Source: Chaetomium olivaceum (lineage: Eukaryota; Ascomycota; Sordariomycetes; Sordariales; Chaetomiaceae). Taken from it: DNA of 64,000 nucleotides. Below are positions 23,145 to 35,221 of this stretch, one piece after another. The stretch's first letter is position 1. Every line of letters starts with the position of its first letter. The stretch covers positions 248,001 to 312,000 of the forward strand of contig JAYWVB010000004.1 in NCBI GenBank assembly GCA_039881045.1, read 5' to 3'. The notes under the pieces are model-generated. The model had not been told where the DNA came from, did not search any database, and saw only the letters and a program-made list of their open reading frames with translations. The translations under genes and the position numbers were made by a program.

Positions 23145-25666
23145 ATGACCAACCTCGACGACCGCTCCTTTGATGATTCGTCGTCGGCGTCGAGCCTGAC
23201 GCCTAGCCAGTCGGTTAGTCAATCTTCTGGATCGTTTACGAACTTATCGCACGCCGGCGGCGACGCGCTTTCCACCCTGCGACGAACTAGAAGCGTAAAG
23301 GACCAACTCGAGGTTGTCGACGAAGCAAACCTTCCTACCGAAGTCAGTCAGTTGCCGAAAATTTGGATACAAAACAAGCCTTATACCAAGACAAAGTGGC
23401 TATACAAGAAGCGAAAGAGGTGGTCAAAGGTGGATGAGTACGGCGAGAGATACGTTAAGCTCGACAGGGACGACAGCAGCCTTGGAGAGTACTGGCTTTG
23501 CGATCCCTGTATGCAAAAAGGCAGAACTTCGCTGTATCCACTACCAATGGCGCTACAACGACTGTCAAACTACACCTTCAGAAGGACCACGGTTTGCTGA
23601 TCGGTATCGGGAGCTCTGGAGGAGGCAGTGAAACTGGCGATTCGGAGCCTAGTCCTCGCCGTCAGAAGACTCTAGAAGAGAGTCTGAGGAGAACACTTGT
23701 GTCCAAAACAACAGGGCAGCTCTTTAGGAATACGTTGCTCAGTTGGCTAGCCAGCGCAAATATTCCGTTCTCCGGAATCGAACACCCTCTTTTCCGCCAG
23801 CTCCTCTGCCTAATGAATAAGGATCTTCTACAGGAGGTCCTGCCTCATAGCGGCGACACCGTCAGGGCGTGGATGAAGGCCGAGTTCGAGGCTGAGAAAG
23901 AGCTCCTGAGAGCCGAGCTTGCGAGGTCTCCATACAAGAAACACCTGACATTTGATCTCTGGACCTCTCCAAACCAATACGCTCTCCTTGGTATCACCGT
24001 CCAATTCGTCGATCAATCACAACAGCTGCAGTTTCGCCTTCTGGCGTTGAAACGCATACTTGGGAGCCACGGAGGTGAAAATCTTGGTCTCGTCCTAGAG
24101 GGCGTAATTGAGGATTTTGCTCTTTCTGAGACTGTCGGTTACCTAACCGCTGATAACGCGGATTCGGGTGATTCGGCCGTACGAGAGCTATTTCAGGCCC
24201 TTTTTCCTGAAGACAACTCGATCTCCGACCTTGCCCGCCAACGACGAATTCGCTGCGTCAATCACGAACTAAACCTGAGCGCGACCGGCTTCCTCGACGG
24301 TACGTTTAAGGAGGCTATCAAGAAGCTCCCTCCTGGATCAGAAGAGCGCAAATTCCTTCAAGAAGAGAACGACTTCCTCGAGCATTGGCGTCAATCAGGC
24401 CCCATTCAGAAGCTTCACGACTTGATGGGGTGGATTAGAAGAGGCGCACAACGAAGGGAGCAGTTTCTTCAGCTCACACGCGGTGAGCTTACAGAAGAGG
24501 AGCTTCTCGAATTCGGCCAGGTTCTGTGGGACACTCGTGAGTTTGGCGGCTTGATGGTGAAGCAGGATAATGATACTAGATGGAATTCGTTTTTCGAGTC
24601 TGCAAAGAGGGCGTTGCAACTCAAAGATCCGATTGAGATTTTCCAGAGGAGGATGGTCAACGAGAGGGACCCAAAGAAGCGCCTCCCTGAAGAATATCTT
24701 CTCAGCGACGACGACTGGTCTTTCCTCGGTATCGCCGTTGACGTACTTGAGCCGGTCTTTCGCCTCACAAAAAGATTTGAGGATAGGGCTCCTCGAATCG
24801 CTGAGGTAGCAGCATCTTTGCACTACCTACTCGATCACTTTCGCCGGCAGCGGAGTATTTACATCGACGACATCGCGAATCCTACGATGGACGGCCCTGA
24901 CTTCGCTGGTACCTCAATCTTTGTTGGCCATCAGCTACCGGCGTTACAGCCGATCGCGCCGCCGAACACTCAGTCAGAGATCTTCTCTGACCGACCACAA
25001 CGGCAGCGACGTGAGCCTGCGAGATACAGAGACGGCGTAGACGGCGCAGACGACGCAGAAACTACGGGAAACGACAATTCAGCTGACTTTTCCGACCGGC
25101 AAAACCTTCGTGCGTTAAGGGCCAGTCTTGCTGTTGCCATCTACAAGATTGACAAATACATCGCCACTCTAGAGGACTCGCCTGCTTACTGGGCAGCGAT
25201 GATCCTGCACCCTGGCTTGAAGAAGCGATGGATTGAGAAGCAGCTCTCCGAAGAACACGCTCAGCGTGTAATTCAAGGCTTCAAGAAGTTCTTTGACGAA
25301 GATTACAACAAGCAGGGCTCTCCAGCCCCCCGGCAGACTGTCCAGACTCGGCCTAATTACCTCATCGACGAAGACTTCTACGACAAGCCTGAAGACCCCC
25401 TCCTAAAGGATGAGCTTCTTGAGTACTTTTCTATGCCGTTGTTACCTGTGGAGGATCCTCTGGAATGGTGGCGCCGGCACCAGACTTCGTTGCCAAAGCT
25501 GGCAAAAATGGCATTCGATATCCTCTCCATACCCGCCACTTCTTGTGAGGTTGAAAGAGTATTCAGCCAATCGAAGTTAACCATATCGACACAGAGGTGT
25601 CGATTGATGGACCAGACAGTTGAGGTGCTCGTTTGTTTGAAGTATTGGCTGTCAAACCGTAGTTAG
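23145..25666 (+). pseudogene. hAT transposase with one frame change
   Basis: An N-terminal Ser-rich region and a BED-like zinc-finger segment (Trp residues, YWLCDPCMQ) are read in one frame to about 23515. From there the finger's TTNGATTTVKLHLQKDHG part and the rest continue in the -1 frame to 25666. The change lies at the five-A run 23515-23519, where one extra A would rejoin the frames (about 840 residues). The catalytic core shows TFDLWTS, TADNADSGD and RIRCVNHELNLS. The C-terminal hAT dimerisation domain is intact (DPLEWWRRHQ, LAKMAFDILSIPATSCEVER VFSQ). Either the gene is inactivated by a one-base deletion, the base is an assembly error, or ribosomal slippage is used; the slip site is not a canonical heptamer. 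The ATG at 23145 is preferred. Confidence 0.85.
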
Positions 25667-25734
25667 GGACTGACTGGAGATCGGGATAGCAGGATGTCAC
25701 TTTGTATTTTAATAATTTGAATAGATTTGACTGT

Positions 25735-25825
25735 ATTCAAATCAAACTCAAACTCAAATCAAATTTTACCCTGTGCTCTCAAATCAAATCAAATTCGGGC
25801 CTGATTTGATTTGATTTGATTTGTT
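25735..25825. repeat. hAT right subterminal repeats
   Basis: Clusters of AAATCAAATC and its complement mirror those at the left end, directly inside the right inverted repeat. Confidence 0.85.
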
Positions 25826-25835
25826 CGGAACGCTG

Positions 25836-25843
25836 GTCGGAAA
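25836..25843. repeat. Target-site duplication, right copy (GTCGGAAA)
   Basis: Identical to 22908-22915 and directly adjacent to the right transposon end. Confidence 0.95.
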
Positions 25844-26719
25844 GGGGCAACACAAGCTCAACACGGCATGCTCTTGCTTGAAATTACATCCAGGGAACTA
25901 ATCCAGCCCTATCCAGCATAAACGGCACAGAATAATAAGGCCAAGGTACTCCCAGCCATTAAGTTTTCAGGTGGTGGTGAGCTCCGAGTCACCACAACTT
26001 GGCAGCCAGGGGCAAAAACCTTATTTTGATCAGGGGTCCTATCAAGGAGGAGCACGATCGGCTACGGGCCGGCCCTCCCCTGCTTCGTACGTCATCAGGA
26101 ATGGAAAGAAAGCGAGGGCGTTTGACGAGAGGGTATCTCGAATGACCCGACCATCGGGAATGTATCCCCCGCCTTTTTCGATCATCGTATGGTCAACCCT
26201 ACGCCAGAACTCGAAAACGGGAGGGAGATCCAATTCAATATTCAGCTCGTGCCGTTGGGCAAGCACATGCATGGACAATTGAACCGGCACCAAACATGCC
26301 ATCACTTCACCAGATGTTCAAGCAAGCGGGCTCAGCAACAGCCAAACGACCAAATCACCCCCAAATAGGGCTAAACAATGTTGTTACCGATGTCACCTCC
26401 TCTTACATGTCGATGAAGGCGTTTACATACCTAGCTAGAGCCATGCCGCACCATATGTCCTTGAGCGCCCGTACCCGTCGACCCACAAATAGCCAGCCCC
26501 CCATAACTCCTTCCCTGACACAAACCCCAAGCAAATTGGTGCCCATCTTCATCCTAAGAGGAATAAGACTGCCACACTGGAATATACCCACCCCGGTCCG
26601 CGAACAAGCAAACAATGGAAAAGTAATGTTACAGGTACGTACAGTACCACGCGCGCGTCCCAAGCCAGGCCACATTGCTCCCGCGGTCGGTTTCCTCCCC
26701 CCAGTAACCCCCATGACCA
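25844..26719. other. Intergenic between hAT and the zinc-cluster gene
   Basis: No firm gene. A minus-strand frame at 26305-26042 (87 codons) is mildly protein-like but lacks support. Most of the stretch is probably the 3' flank of the zinc-cluster regulator gene. Confidence 0.4.
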
Positions 26720-26928
26720 TTATGATACAAAGCACAAGCTCTCCGAAGGCGACCACGGCGCAGGGCCGAGCAGCTCCGAAAAACAAGATAGCGAATTAAT
26801 AAAGTGTGAAAGAAGGATGATGACCCATGAAAATGCGCCGCGATCTAACTGGGCGGACTTGGGCATGGTCAACCGATCAATCCATTGGACGCCGGAGAAG
26901 CCACTGATGAGAGAAAGCAGAGGAAGAC

Positions 26929-29556
26929 TCACACTCCGCCTCCCATAAATGCGGCCAGGTCATCAAGCTCGAGCAGCTGCCTCTCAAACGCCGCACAAAG
27001 CTCGATGGCTGACATGTCGACATCCGGGCCGGGTTGCGGTGGCTGGGGGAGACCGCTCACAGACGCCGACGACATGGCACCAGGGGAGTCCACCTTGGGC
27101 GCAAGGCTGGAGGGTGGAGGGCTAGCTGTAGCTGGAGTCGAGGCGCCAGCGGATCCGCCATTGATCGTGGTGATGCCCGGTCGTCTTGGGGCAGGAGGCT
27201 CGCTATCTCGGCCCTCCATGCTGGCAGGAGGTGGAGGATGCGGCGCAGGCGGGATAGTCTGGTCATAGTCCATGGGGTCGGGGTTCGTGTCAGCCTGGCT
27301 GATAATGTCGTCCTTGACCGAAGGCGAAACACGGTGGGGCTGCTTGCTGTCCTCACGTGATTCGTGGATGTCGCGAGAAGCATTATTCACCTCACGCAGG
27401 ACCTTTGTCATCACAGAGAGATGACGTTGCCAAGGGAGGACCAAGGGCCAAGACTCAGAACCATCCTGGCAGAGTCTCAGGCTGTCGCGGACGATGTTCC
27501 CGGCAGACTCGATGACATCGGGCGGCGCGAGTCCCTTGAGGGTAAGGTAGGCGACCGTCGAGCCCGCGGTGAAGGCGGAGAAGAGCATAAAGATCGGGAA
27601 GCAGAGAATGCTATCTTTGTCCGCCCCAGTCTCCAGTGCTAGAAGAGAGTGGATGATGCTATGCGATGCGGCGAAAATGCGATCGACTGCCTCTCCATGG
27701 GTATGCGAAGACAGGCGCCAGGCATCAATGGAGAAGTTCTCATCCGTGACGGCCTGGAGAATTCGGCGCCGGTTCACAAAAATGGTGCCGCAGTTGAGGA
27801 GTGCGTGGATCATGGCGTACGTGTAGCCGCTGCCCATGGTGATGTGTAGGGTGATCTGGCCGGGCTTGTCGGCGAAATGCAGTGGTAGTGACTGACGGAT
27901 CATGTCGATCTGTTGCTCCAGGGCCACGCACTGAGCCTCGGAAAAGGTCTCGAGACTGGTCGTGGTCATCATCTCCACGACATTGCGCCAAGCTTTGGTT
28001 GCCAGCACGATGTGGCCAAACTCGCCCACTTCGGCGAGAGGACCGTTAGGGTCCGCCATGGCCGGCGGCGAGGCGTCGTTCAGGGTGCGGACATAAACTG
28101 GGCTTCCAAAGTGATAGTTCATATCGAGGCATGGCAGCGATACGTCCTTGACATCATGGGACGACAGAGCTGGGTGACGGCCGGGGCTGCTGGTGAGGAA
28201 GCAGTCGAGGATGTAGATCAGCCAGAGGGTGCGTCGGAATGACTCGTCCTGGAGGAACTGGTCCGGCTCGGGCTGGTGGAGGTGGGTGTGGACAACACGG
28301 TACATCTGTGCCATACGGGCAGCCTGGCCGAGGTAGACGTAGGCACGCACAGCATTGCGGCAGCCCCACTCGTGGACGACAAGCAGACAGAGGGCTTGGA
28401 TATCCGCAAGGCTGGGTTGGTCCATGGCCTGCATAATCAGGCCGATAGTCTTGCTGGCGAAGTGCTCAGCGGCGGCTGAGCCACCACCATGGCCCCCATA
28501 CCGACGAATCATGGCTGGAGAGTGCCTGTATCTATGTTAGAATTCCATCACCAATTCAGAACGCCAAGTGGGCCGGGAGTCCCGGATGGTGGCTCCACAC
28601 CCAGCCGGCAGCGTCGGGAACGGGGACGGCACTCACCGAGCAGCGGTCGTAAGCAACGCATTAACCATGGTGGGGTCCATGGAAGCGTTCTTGAGCTGTT
28701 GGAGGAAGGACGGTTTGTGAAAAGCCACACATGCTGGCAACGTCTTTGAGATGACACGCTCGCCTTCTTGCATCAACTCCGGTGTGAGTCTGTAGAACCA
28801 TGGTTGTTAGCTTGGGTTTGAACACACTGTGAGTGCTAACAAGCCGTCGTAAGTGTCCTCATATGGCAAAGCCCATCGGAAAGAAAACGCCATGACGGGC
28901 CTGTGAAGATGCCGAGACTGTGTGGCTGCGTGCCAAGGCCAAGACAATCGGGGTGAGACGGGAAGTTGTGCACGGAGCAAAGGAAAATTGCGCGTGCCGG
29001 TTTGGGAAATGAGGTCCGGGTGGGGAAAATTGGAGCTGCCTGGCCCGCCGGAGCCAATGCTAAAAATTGAGGGACTCGGCGGGTGGAGGGAGCCCGGGCG
29101 CGGAAGGAAAAAGGCGCTGGCAACGGAGCCACCGGAAATCGAGGGGGAAAATAAGGGTGAGCACGGGAAGCCACGCGCCCACGCAGGAAAAAAGCTGTGC
29201 AATGCGTGCAAAAACGTGGGAAATACAGAGAAGGAAAATGGGACGTACTTTTCAGTCGTCGTTGAGACGTGGCGTGACACGCTTGAAGGAGGAGGCGCCT
29301 GACGGTCGCCCGATGTGCTGGAGACAGTCCGCTCGCTGGGTAGAGACTCGCGAGCCCGCTGCTGGACGCGTGCCGGTGATACACCATGGCCGCCGTGGCT
29401 CATGGACTCCGAGGGCAGATAGCATTCGTGCATACCCTTTGCACAATTCTTGCACGGCGATCGGCCGTTCTCGTAGACGCATTTGGTCTTGCCTTTCCGA
29501 CAGCGCACGCAGGCGCCGCCGGCGCGAAGGGCTGTCGATCGCACGACCGACGCCAT
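26929..29556 (-). CDS. Zn(II)2Cys6 fungal transcription factor
   Basis: Exons 29556-29249, 28789-28637 and 28525-26929 join in phase to 685 residues. Introns are 459 bases (GTACGT..ACAG, unusually long) and 111 bases (GTGAGT..ACAG). The N-terminus is a binuclear zinc cluster: CVRCRKGKTKC..CKNCAKGMHEC, with six cysteines at about residues 16-45. The fungal-specific middle homology region follows, with GLIMQAMDQPSLADIQALCLL, AYVYLGQAARMAQMYRV and ESFRRTLWLIYILDCF. The C-terminus is Pro/Ser-rich with a short acidic ELDDLAAFMGGG end, resembling an activation segment. It should bind paired CGG half-sites in the nucleus; the target pathway cannot be told from sequence. A further exon to 26720 is possible (see findings). 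Confidence 0.92.
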
Positions 29557-32500
29557 GTTTGATGGTTGATGGGTGTTTTGCGATCAGATCAGGCTTCCTG
29601 GGTGTTGTGGGTGGACTGATGAAACCAGGACGCGTCTCGCAAGCGAAAAAAGGTGGTGCGGGTTGCGTTGGGTGATGGGCGCGGGGCACCGGAAAGACCG
29701 ACAATGCCGGAGGAAAATCAAGTGAGGTCCGGAGCTGCGCCGGAGTCGAAAACTCGATGGGCCGATGCAGCACAAAGGAAAAAGGTAACTTATTCAGATC
29801 CGGGAGGCGAGCCGGTAAAAGAGCCTTCGGTGCGGAGGGTGAGTCGGTCGCGGGGAGGAGAGAAGGGGGAAAGGGAAGGCGAGGGCAGGAAGGACGGGGG
29901 GAGCGATGGGGTAAAAAGGGCTCGGGCGGATCTGTAACCTCAGGAAGCGAGGAAGGGAGGCGGCGGCAGCGCTCACAGAAAAGAGGCCACAGTCGGGCGG
30001 ATCGGCTGATGGTGCCGGGGGTCCTGAGGGAGACGGGGAGAAAGTGGGGACAGTCGAGGGAAGCCACCACCAGCAACAGCAGCGCAAGTGCCCCTAAGCA
30101 TCGGCCGCCACAGCCCGGCGCCCGGCAGACAAGAAGGCGCTCCACTTAGCAAAGATGCCCGCGGACCTCTTCTCCGTTATACAGCATCATCGAGTCGTCA
30201 CATCGGTATCAACCGATAAACAAAGACAAATGCTAGAAAAATAGCCCTAACTTAGCGCTCTTAGCCCGCCGACTTGTTTGCTTTGTTCACCTCCGTGGCG
30301 CCCGACACCGAGACACGGATGCCCCAGTCCACCAAACCCGGCGCGAACAAAGCCGCTGATCGGTACACACAACCCGAGGCGGCGACGGGTTGGGAGTCGT
30401 GGATTCCAGATCGGCTCGCGGGCTATAGCTACTCCATATCATATTTATCCTAATCCCTAGCTTTGTAGATTTGCACACAATAACTACCGTTAAGTTGCAC
30501 GGTTCCCTCGAGGAAACAATTGACAAACAATGGGATGGGCAAGCGTTTAAAGGCCGCCGCCCGGCCGGATCTTCAGCTGCAGCCAATAGTAAGCTGCGCG
30601 GCAAGCGGCAGAGGAGCAGGCTTCCGTGGGTGGAGGGCAACTGACGACGACTGTCAATCCGCGACACCGCACCCGAGCTGCCCTTGAGCGCCCGCGGTGC
30701 GTCCCGCCCAAGCAACACGGCGCTTTCCTCTGGCCTCCGGGCTGAATGCGGGTCCGTCTGGGAGGGAGCCCCACGCCAGTCCGGACACTCGTGCCCTAAT
30801 TCGCATACACTGCAAATTCATCACCTCATTCGCGCCTCATCGGCAAATCTGAACACGCCCTAACATCATATGTCGCGCTATTGCATTCTTCGGACCGGCA
30901 TAGCCCAAGTTCCGGGCCGCAATGATGAAGCAATCGCGGGAGTCACGCACAGGAATGCTACGTCAGGCCAAAGTGGGGCCGTGTCCCGGCTTGGGCCGTC
31001 CCAAAAATGCGAGTTCCCATCGCCATCCGCCTTCACTTCCACGCCTCCCTCGTCCAGATTGAGGGACGTATTGTAATGTTTACAAGCGAGGTGGCAAAGC
31101 AATGGTTCCCTCGAGGCGGCTGCGCCTCGCGAAGAACCAATCTCTCGGCCGGCCGACGCCCAACGACTTTACAGCTCCCGAGCCCTCCAACCCGCTCTCG
31201 GACTCTTCGGCCGCCAGTCATTCCAACGCCGGTAGCTGCGCATCCACTACCCTCCGCGACGGCGGGAGCAGCTGTATCGACATCGTAATGCGGCAAAATA
31301 AAACAAGCATGTTGCCAATGCCGACATTCTTAGTATTATAGTAGCTGGTTAGTACAACCTTCGCCCAGCTTAGGGCAAAGTCGGCGCGAAAAGGGGAAAC
31401 GAAAACCGCCCCAGGGCAGCAATCTCCGGATGCGAAGTCCGCCAGTCACGATTGCATCAGGAAAAAAAATCTCGGGGGAACACAGCACCCTCGGGAGCGG
31501 GTGGGGTCGCCGGAGATGCAGGACGCACACCACCCACCATGGGTGGGCTACTTCCGTGGGTGGAAACTCAGTCTTGGGGGCTCGGTCTGGGCCCCCTTGC
31601 CCCAAAGACTCTCCGCGCCGCCGGCCGCCTTCTGATGAGCGGCCTCCGCACCATGCTCATTGCTGCCATCGCACCCTCCTCTACTGACGAGTACTGCGCG
31701 CGCAAGGTAAAACAAAGACGGTTTGTCGGCCGTTGCACGAAGTCGTGGAATTCGGCTGTCTGGGGCCTCTCCGCTCCGGAGATCGCGTGTCGTGTTCTCG
31801 ATCGAACGGCCCAACCGGTACCTACGCTCCGGGTGGTCACTTGCTTGCCGGTCCACGCCGTTTCCGAGACCTAACACCATCACCATGAGGTCAGTATAAT
31901 GGCCGACAATCGTCACGGTTATTTCAGACAGTGGAGACCCGGTTTTCTATGTACCCGATGGTCAGTTTCCGGATTGGACGGCGCTTTGTTCCTTGTCCGC
32001 GACCCGTCCAAAACATCTCACACCGGGCGACCGAGCGCAGTGCCTTAGCGCCCGCCCCCGCCGTCGACCGGGCGAAATGGTGCCCGAAACTCGAACGCAG
32101 CTCAACGACCCATCAATAACCGTAATAAAAAGAAACAAGAAAGTGTATAGGGGAGAAAGGAGTAGCTTAAAGCACCTAGTCAATATACCATCCCTTTAAG
32201 GATACATAACGTTCGCGTGCCCCCGCGTCTCCTCAAAGCCCCGCCACCAACGCCGGTTCCCCAGGTCCGACCAAGGGGGCGGCGCAACTCTTAAAACAGC
32301 CAGCTGGTCGGGGCCGGGGAGGCAGTCCAGCCTCGAATCACCAAATGGCAGGGAGAGCCTGCTCGTTTCCGAAACTACCCCTGCTTCCAGGCTCGGTCTG
32401 ATTCATCGGCGGCCTTGAGTTCAACTACTATCAGTGTTACCGAAACAAACGCAGCGGCGACAACTCGGCCCCCACTTCGGCTGTTCAATAGGCGGTCCAC

Positions 32501-33430
32501 TCACAACAAACCACACTTCAAATGATCCGCGAGAACGGAAGACGGCAGGAAGGGTAAAACACCGAATAACGCCGGCACTTTAAGTGCGGCAGCCGCCAAA
32601 ATGATATTCCAACCCACAACAACATTTAGAGTGTTGGGAAGCCGCAGGTTCTCCCTAGCGGCCTCCACGCACGGAATATCTGTAGTTGACAGTTTTCTTC
32701 TTTCTTCTTCGCCAGACCCGGTCTCCAGCGCAACAACAAGTTGAACTGTTTCCGGTGGCCGCTTCCGGGAGCCAAAGGGGGAGGCTGCATCCATCGACCA
32801 TCCGTCATCGGTCGGGGATGCAGTCTGTCTGGTGGTGCGCTTGTGAAAGGTGAATCGGCCCACCGCCGTCGGCGACCCTTCGGACACCTGAAGGACTACC
32901 AGGACCGAGGTAGTCTGTCAGACGTCTGCCTTAGCATAAATCTACAGTACAGCAGCCAAGAAGAGGGTAACTATGAACCGAGGTATTTCGGGTAAGGGGC
33001 AAAGGAACAACAACACCCGGCATGGGATATATCCGGGCATTCGCCGCTGTCTGGCAGCGTCAAGCCGTCCTCCAGATCCAGAAACCGATAAAGTTCGGTG
33101 CACATCATCCGGCCGCGGATAATGGCTTGCCAATGCCACTTCCGCGGGTAATATGATCACGGCTCAGGATCAATGAAGATGATGGCGTCCAATTCTGCAG
33201 CGTCTAGGAAGACCAAGAACGCAGCATACGTAATTCTCTTCGGCGGGTCCGCAGAGGCCACCGACAACCCAAACCCTTTCCGAGTAAACCCCGACCAGGC
33301 CCGGACGCAAAGCGCACACAACTCCGTGCCCCCGAGCGGCTCTTCCGGCTAGTGCCAAAGCAATTCCTCCGGCAACAGAATATGATCACAATACCCGAGG
33401 CAATCTCCACCGTGAACCAATTCGTTCCGT
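29557..33430. other. Long intergenic region
   Basis: Nearly 3.9 kb between the zinc-cluster gene (-) and ribose-5-phosphate isomerase (-). Many frames of 60-300 codons overlap on both strands, but they are Arg/Pro/Ser-rich, lack motifs and never splice sensibly. A purine-rich block at 29800-29960 and several CCCG-rich blocks occur. It likely holds the regulator's long promoter and leader and the isomerase 3' flank. Confidence 0.4.
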
Positions 33431-34453
33431 TCAAGACGACGGGGTCCTGACCTCAACCGAGCCATCGGCCATCCCAAAATACGCAGCAACAGGCTTCTGT
33501 GCGCCGCTAGCAACCTGCAGTCCGTTTTTTCCATAGAACAAGCCGATTTCAGCCACCCCGGGAAGCTTGATCAACTCATCTGCCAGTGCGTCAACAGTCC
33601 AAACACCGTCACTGCCGCGGCCGGTTTCGGTGTCCTTGGAAAGCAGGAGCGGTGCAAACGGAGCATCGATAATCCACAGACCGTTGTCTGTGACGATAGC
33701 ACCAGCCTTTCCAGGTAGCCCGGGGCGTATGCAGGGTTCTTGCGAGCCCATCCTCCGGAGTTCGTCGAGGACCCTAGGGGCAGCCATGGGGAGCACCTCG
33801 ATGGGGATTCCCTTTTTCCACGCCGTCCCTAGGCGTGGGGAAAGCTTGCGGAAGTCGGCAACGCAAACGAACTGCTTAGCGCTGGCGGCCACGATCTTCT
33901 CCTGCCACAGGCAAGCCCCGCCACCCTTGATCAGATTCAGGTCGTCGTCCACCTCGTCGGCACCGTCAAACGCAACATCCAGCTGCTGGCCAGCAGGCAG
34001 CTTGCTGATGTACTGCAGGGTCAGGCCAGCCGCCTCAATCAGCTCCTCGGACTGAGAACCTGTCGGGTAAAAGGCCATCTTGGACGTGGCCGCGGGTCCG
34101 AGCGCGGCAATCGCCTCGACCACGTAGACAACGGTGCTCCCGGAGCCAATGCCTATCCTGGTGTACTCTGGGAGCAGGAAGTCCTTGACAGCCTGGTAGG
34201 CGGCCAGGCGCTTTGACGTCTCGACCAGCTTGGCCTGCTCTTCTGCCGTGGTCGACATCCTGCACAAGTTTGCCGGTGATTTTGTTGTTGTCTGGAAGCC
34301 GATAATAAACGCGATTAAGGCCGTTGATGGTAGGCGGCTGAATGCGGTAGATGAAGAAGTAAGACCGGCCCGGGTTGAGAACTGGACAGCGCCCCGGAAG
34401 AACGTAGAGGTGGGCTGAAAAGAAGAAAGGCCGACAGCGGACACAAGAGGCAC
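33431..34453 (-). CDS. RKI1: Ribose-5-phosphate isomerase (RpiA type)
   Basis: An intronless frame of 340 residues. From the internal Met at 34258 (residue 66) it encodes a typical 275-residue RpiA/Rki1 that interconverts ribose 5-phosphate and ribulose 5-phosphate in the non-oxidative pentose phosphate pathway. Motifs are GIGSGSTVVYVVEAI (phosphate binding), the DGADEVD signature with catalytic Asp residues, and KGGGACLWQEKIVA containing the catalytic Lys and Glu. The 65-residue extension upstream is Ser/Thr/Arg-rich and resembles a mitochondrial presequence or simply an open leader; homologues usually start at the MSTTAEEQ position, so I favour the shorter cytosolic form. A fungal-type insert between the core motifs (GTAWKKGIPIEVLPMA) is present. 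Confidence 0.95.
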   Translation of the reverse strand: MPLVSAVGLSSFQPTSTFFRGAVQFSTRAGLTSSSTAFSRLPSTALIAFIIGFQTTTKSPANLCRMSTTAEEQAKLVETSKRLAAYQAVKDFLLPEYTRIGIGSGSTVVYVVEAIAALGPAATSKMAFYPTGSQSEELIEAAGLTLQYISKLPAGQQLDVAFDGADEVDDDLNLIKGGGACLWQEKIVAASAKQFVCVADFRKLSPRLGTAWKKGIPIEVLPMAAPRVLDELRRMGSQEPCIRPGLPGKAGAIVTDNGLWIIDAPFAPLLLSKDTETGRGSDGVWTVDALADELIKLPGVAEIGLFYGKNGLQVASGAQKPVAAYFGMADGSVEVRTPSS

Positions 34454-35221
34454 GGTGGAGTCGGCGCGTAAACGTATTTACTGAGCCTGCAATCCGCTTA
34501 TTCATGAACCCGGGCTTCCCGCTTGGTGGCGTATGTCTCTGTCAGCGGGAGCAGTCACTTTTCTGTCGCCGAGAAAACAAGAACCTCACAAGCCCGAAAA
34601 CGCCGCGGGAAAAGCTTCACTGTCCAAGCATACCTCAACCCTGCCCCCCACATGGCGGGGTAACACGTGAGGGATCTTGGGAAGGGGTTCTCAAGGCTCT
34701 GGGTCACGTGGGGGTGACAGGCACTGAGTTTCCTTCCCCCTTTCCAACTGCATTCATCAGTCCATACTAAGAATAATGGAAGGAACGTGCAGCTAACAAG
34801 AATAACGTAACCCTGCATATCATCAATACTTCATTCATTACATCCCATCGCACCCTCCAAACTGGTTCATAGACTATCATGGGGACTTAATCTTGAACCC
34901 AAATCTCGTTCTTTTTTTCTCGGAACAACCACCCCTCAGCCACAGAAGCCTACGACACAGTACAATGCAGTTAACATGGCGGGCGACGCCCATCGTCGCG
35001 GAAGGTTGCGGCCAATACAGGTCGCAAAACCCCATATATAGGTACCTTAAGGTATATACCAGCTTCGTCTCACAATATCCCAGCATGTGGCCCTTTCCTG
35101 GCTTTGAACTTCGAGGCCCCACCTCACTTAAATTTCCTTTGCAGCCAGACCCTTCCCAATCCCACGAGGCCCGCCTCTCGGTCCCTGGACTGGCCGTAAT
35201 AAGTCCCCGGCCATCAGCATC
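34454..35221. other. Intergenic between RKI1 and the transporter gene
   Basis: No gene supported. Contains the isomerase promoter and the transporter 3' flank; TACCTTAAGGTA-type repeats occur at about 35041-35052. Confidence 0.45.

Larger units (their letters stand above)
22916..25835 (+). mobile_element. hAT-superfamily DNA transposon, complete ends
   Basis: A 2920-base element. Both ends read inward CAGCGTTCCGAACAAATCAA, a terminal inverted repeat of at least 20 bases, and it is bounded by a perfect 8-base target duplication. Inside both ends are dense AAATCAAATC-type subterminal repeats. One transposase gene runs on the plus strand. It sits between yvc1 and the zinc-cluster gene and breaks neither. 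The perfect duplication and clean repeats suggest a young insertion without visible RIP damage. Confidence 0.95.

Noticed and set aside
23511..23520. Programmed -1 frameshifting in the hAT transposase
   Set aside because: The site is not a canonical X XXY YYZ heptamer and similar one-base losses occur in other elements here, so a deletion or error is simpler.
29067..33358. Many frames of 60-300 codons between the regulator and RKI1
   Set aside because: They are mutually overlapping, Arg/Pro-rich, without motifs, introns or consistent codon use.
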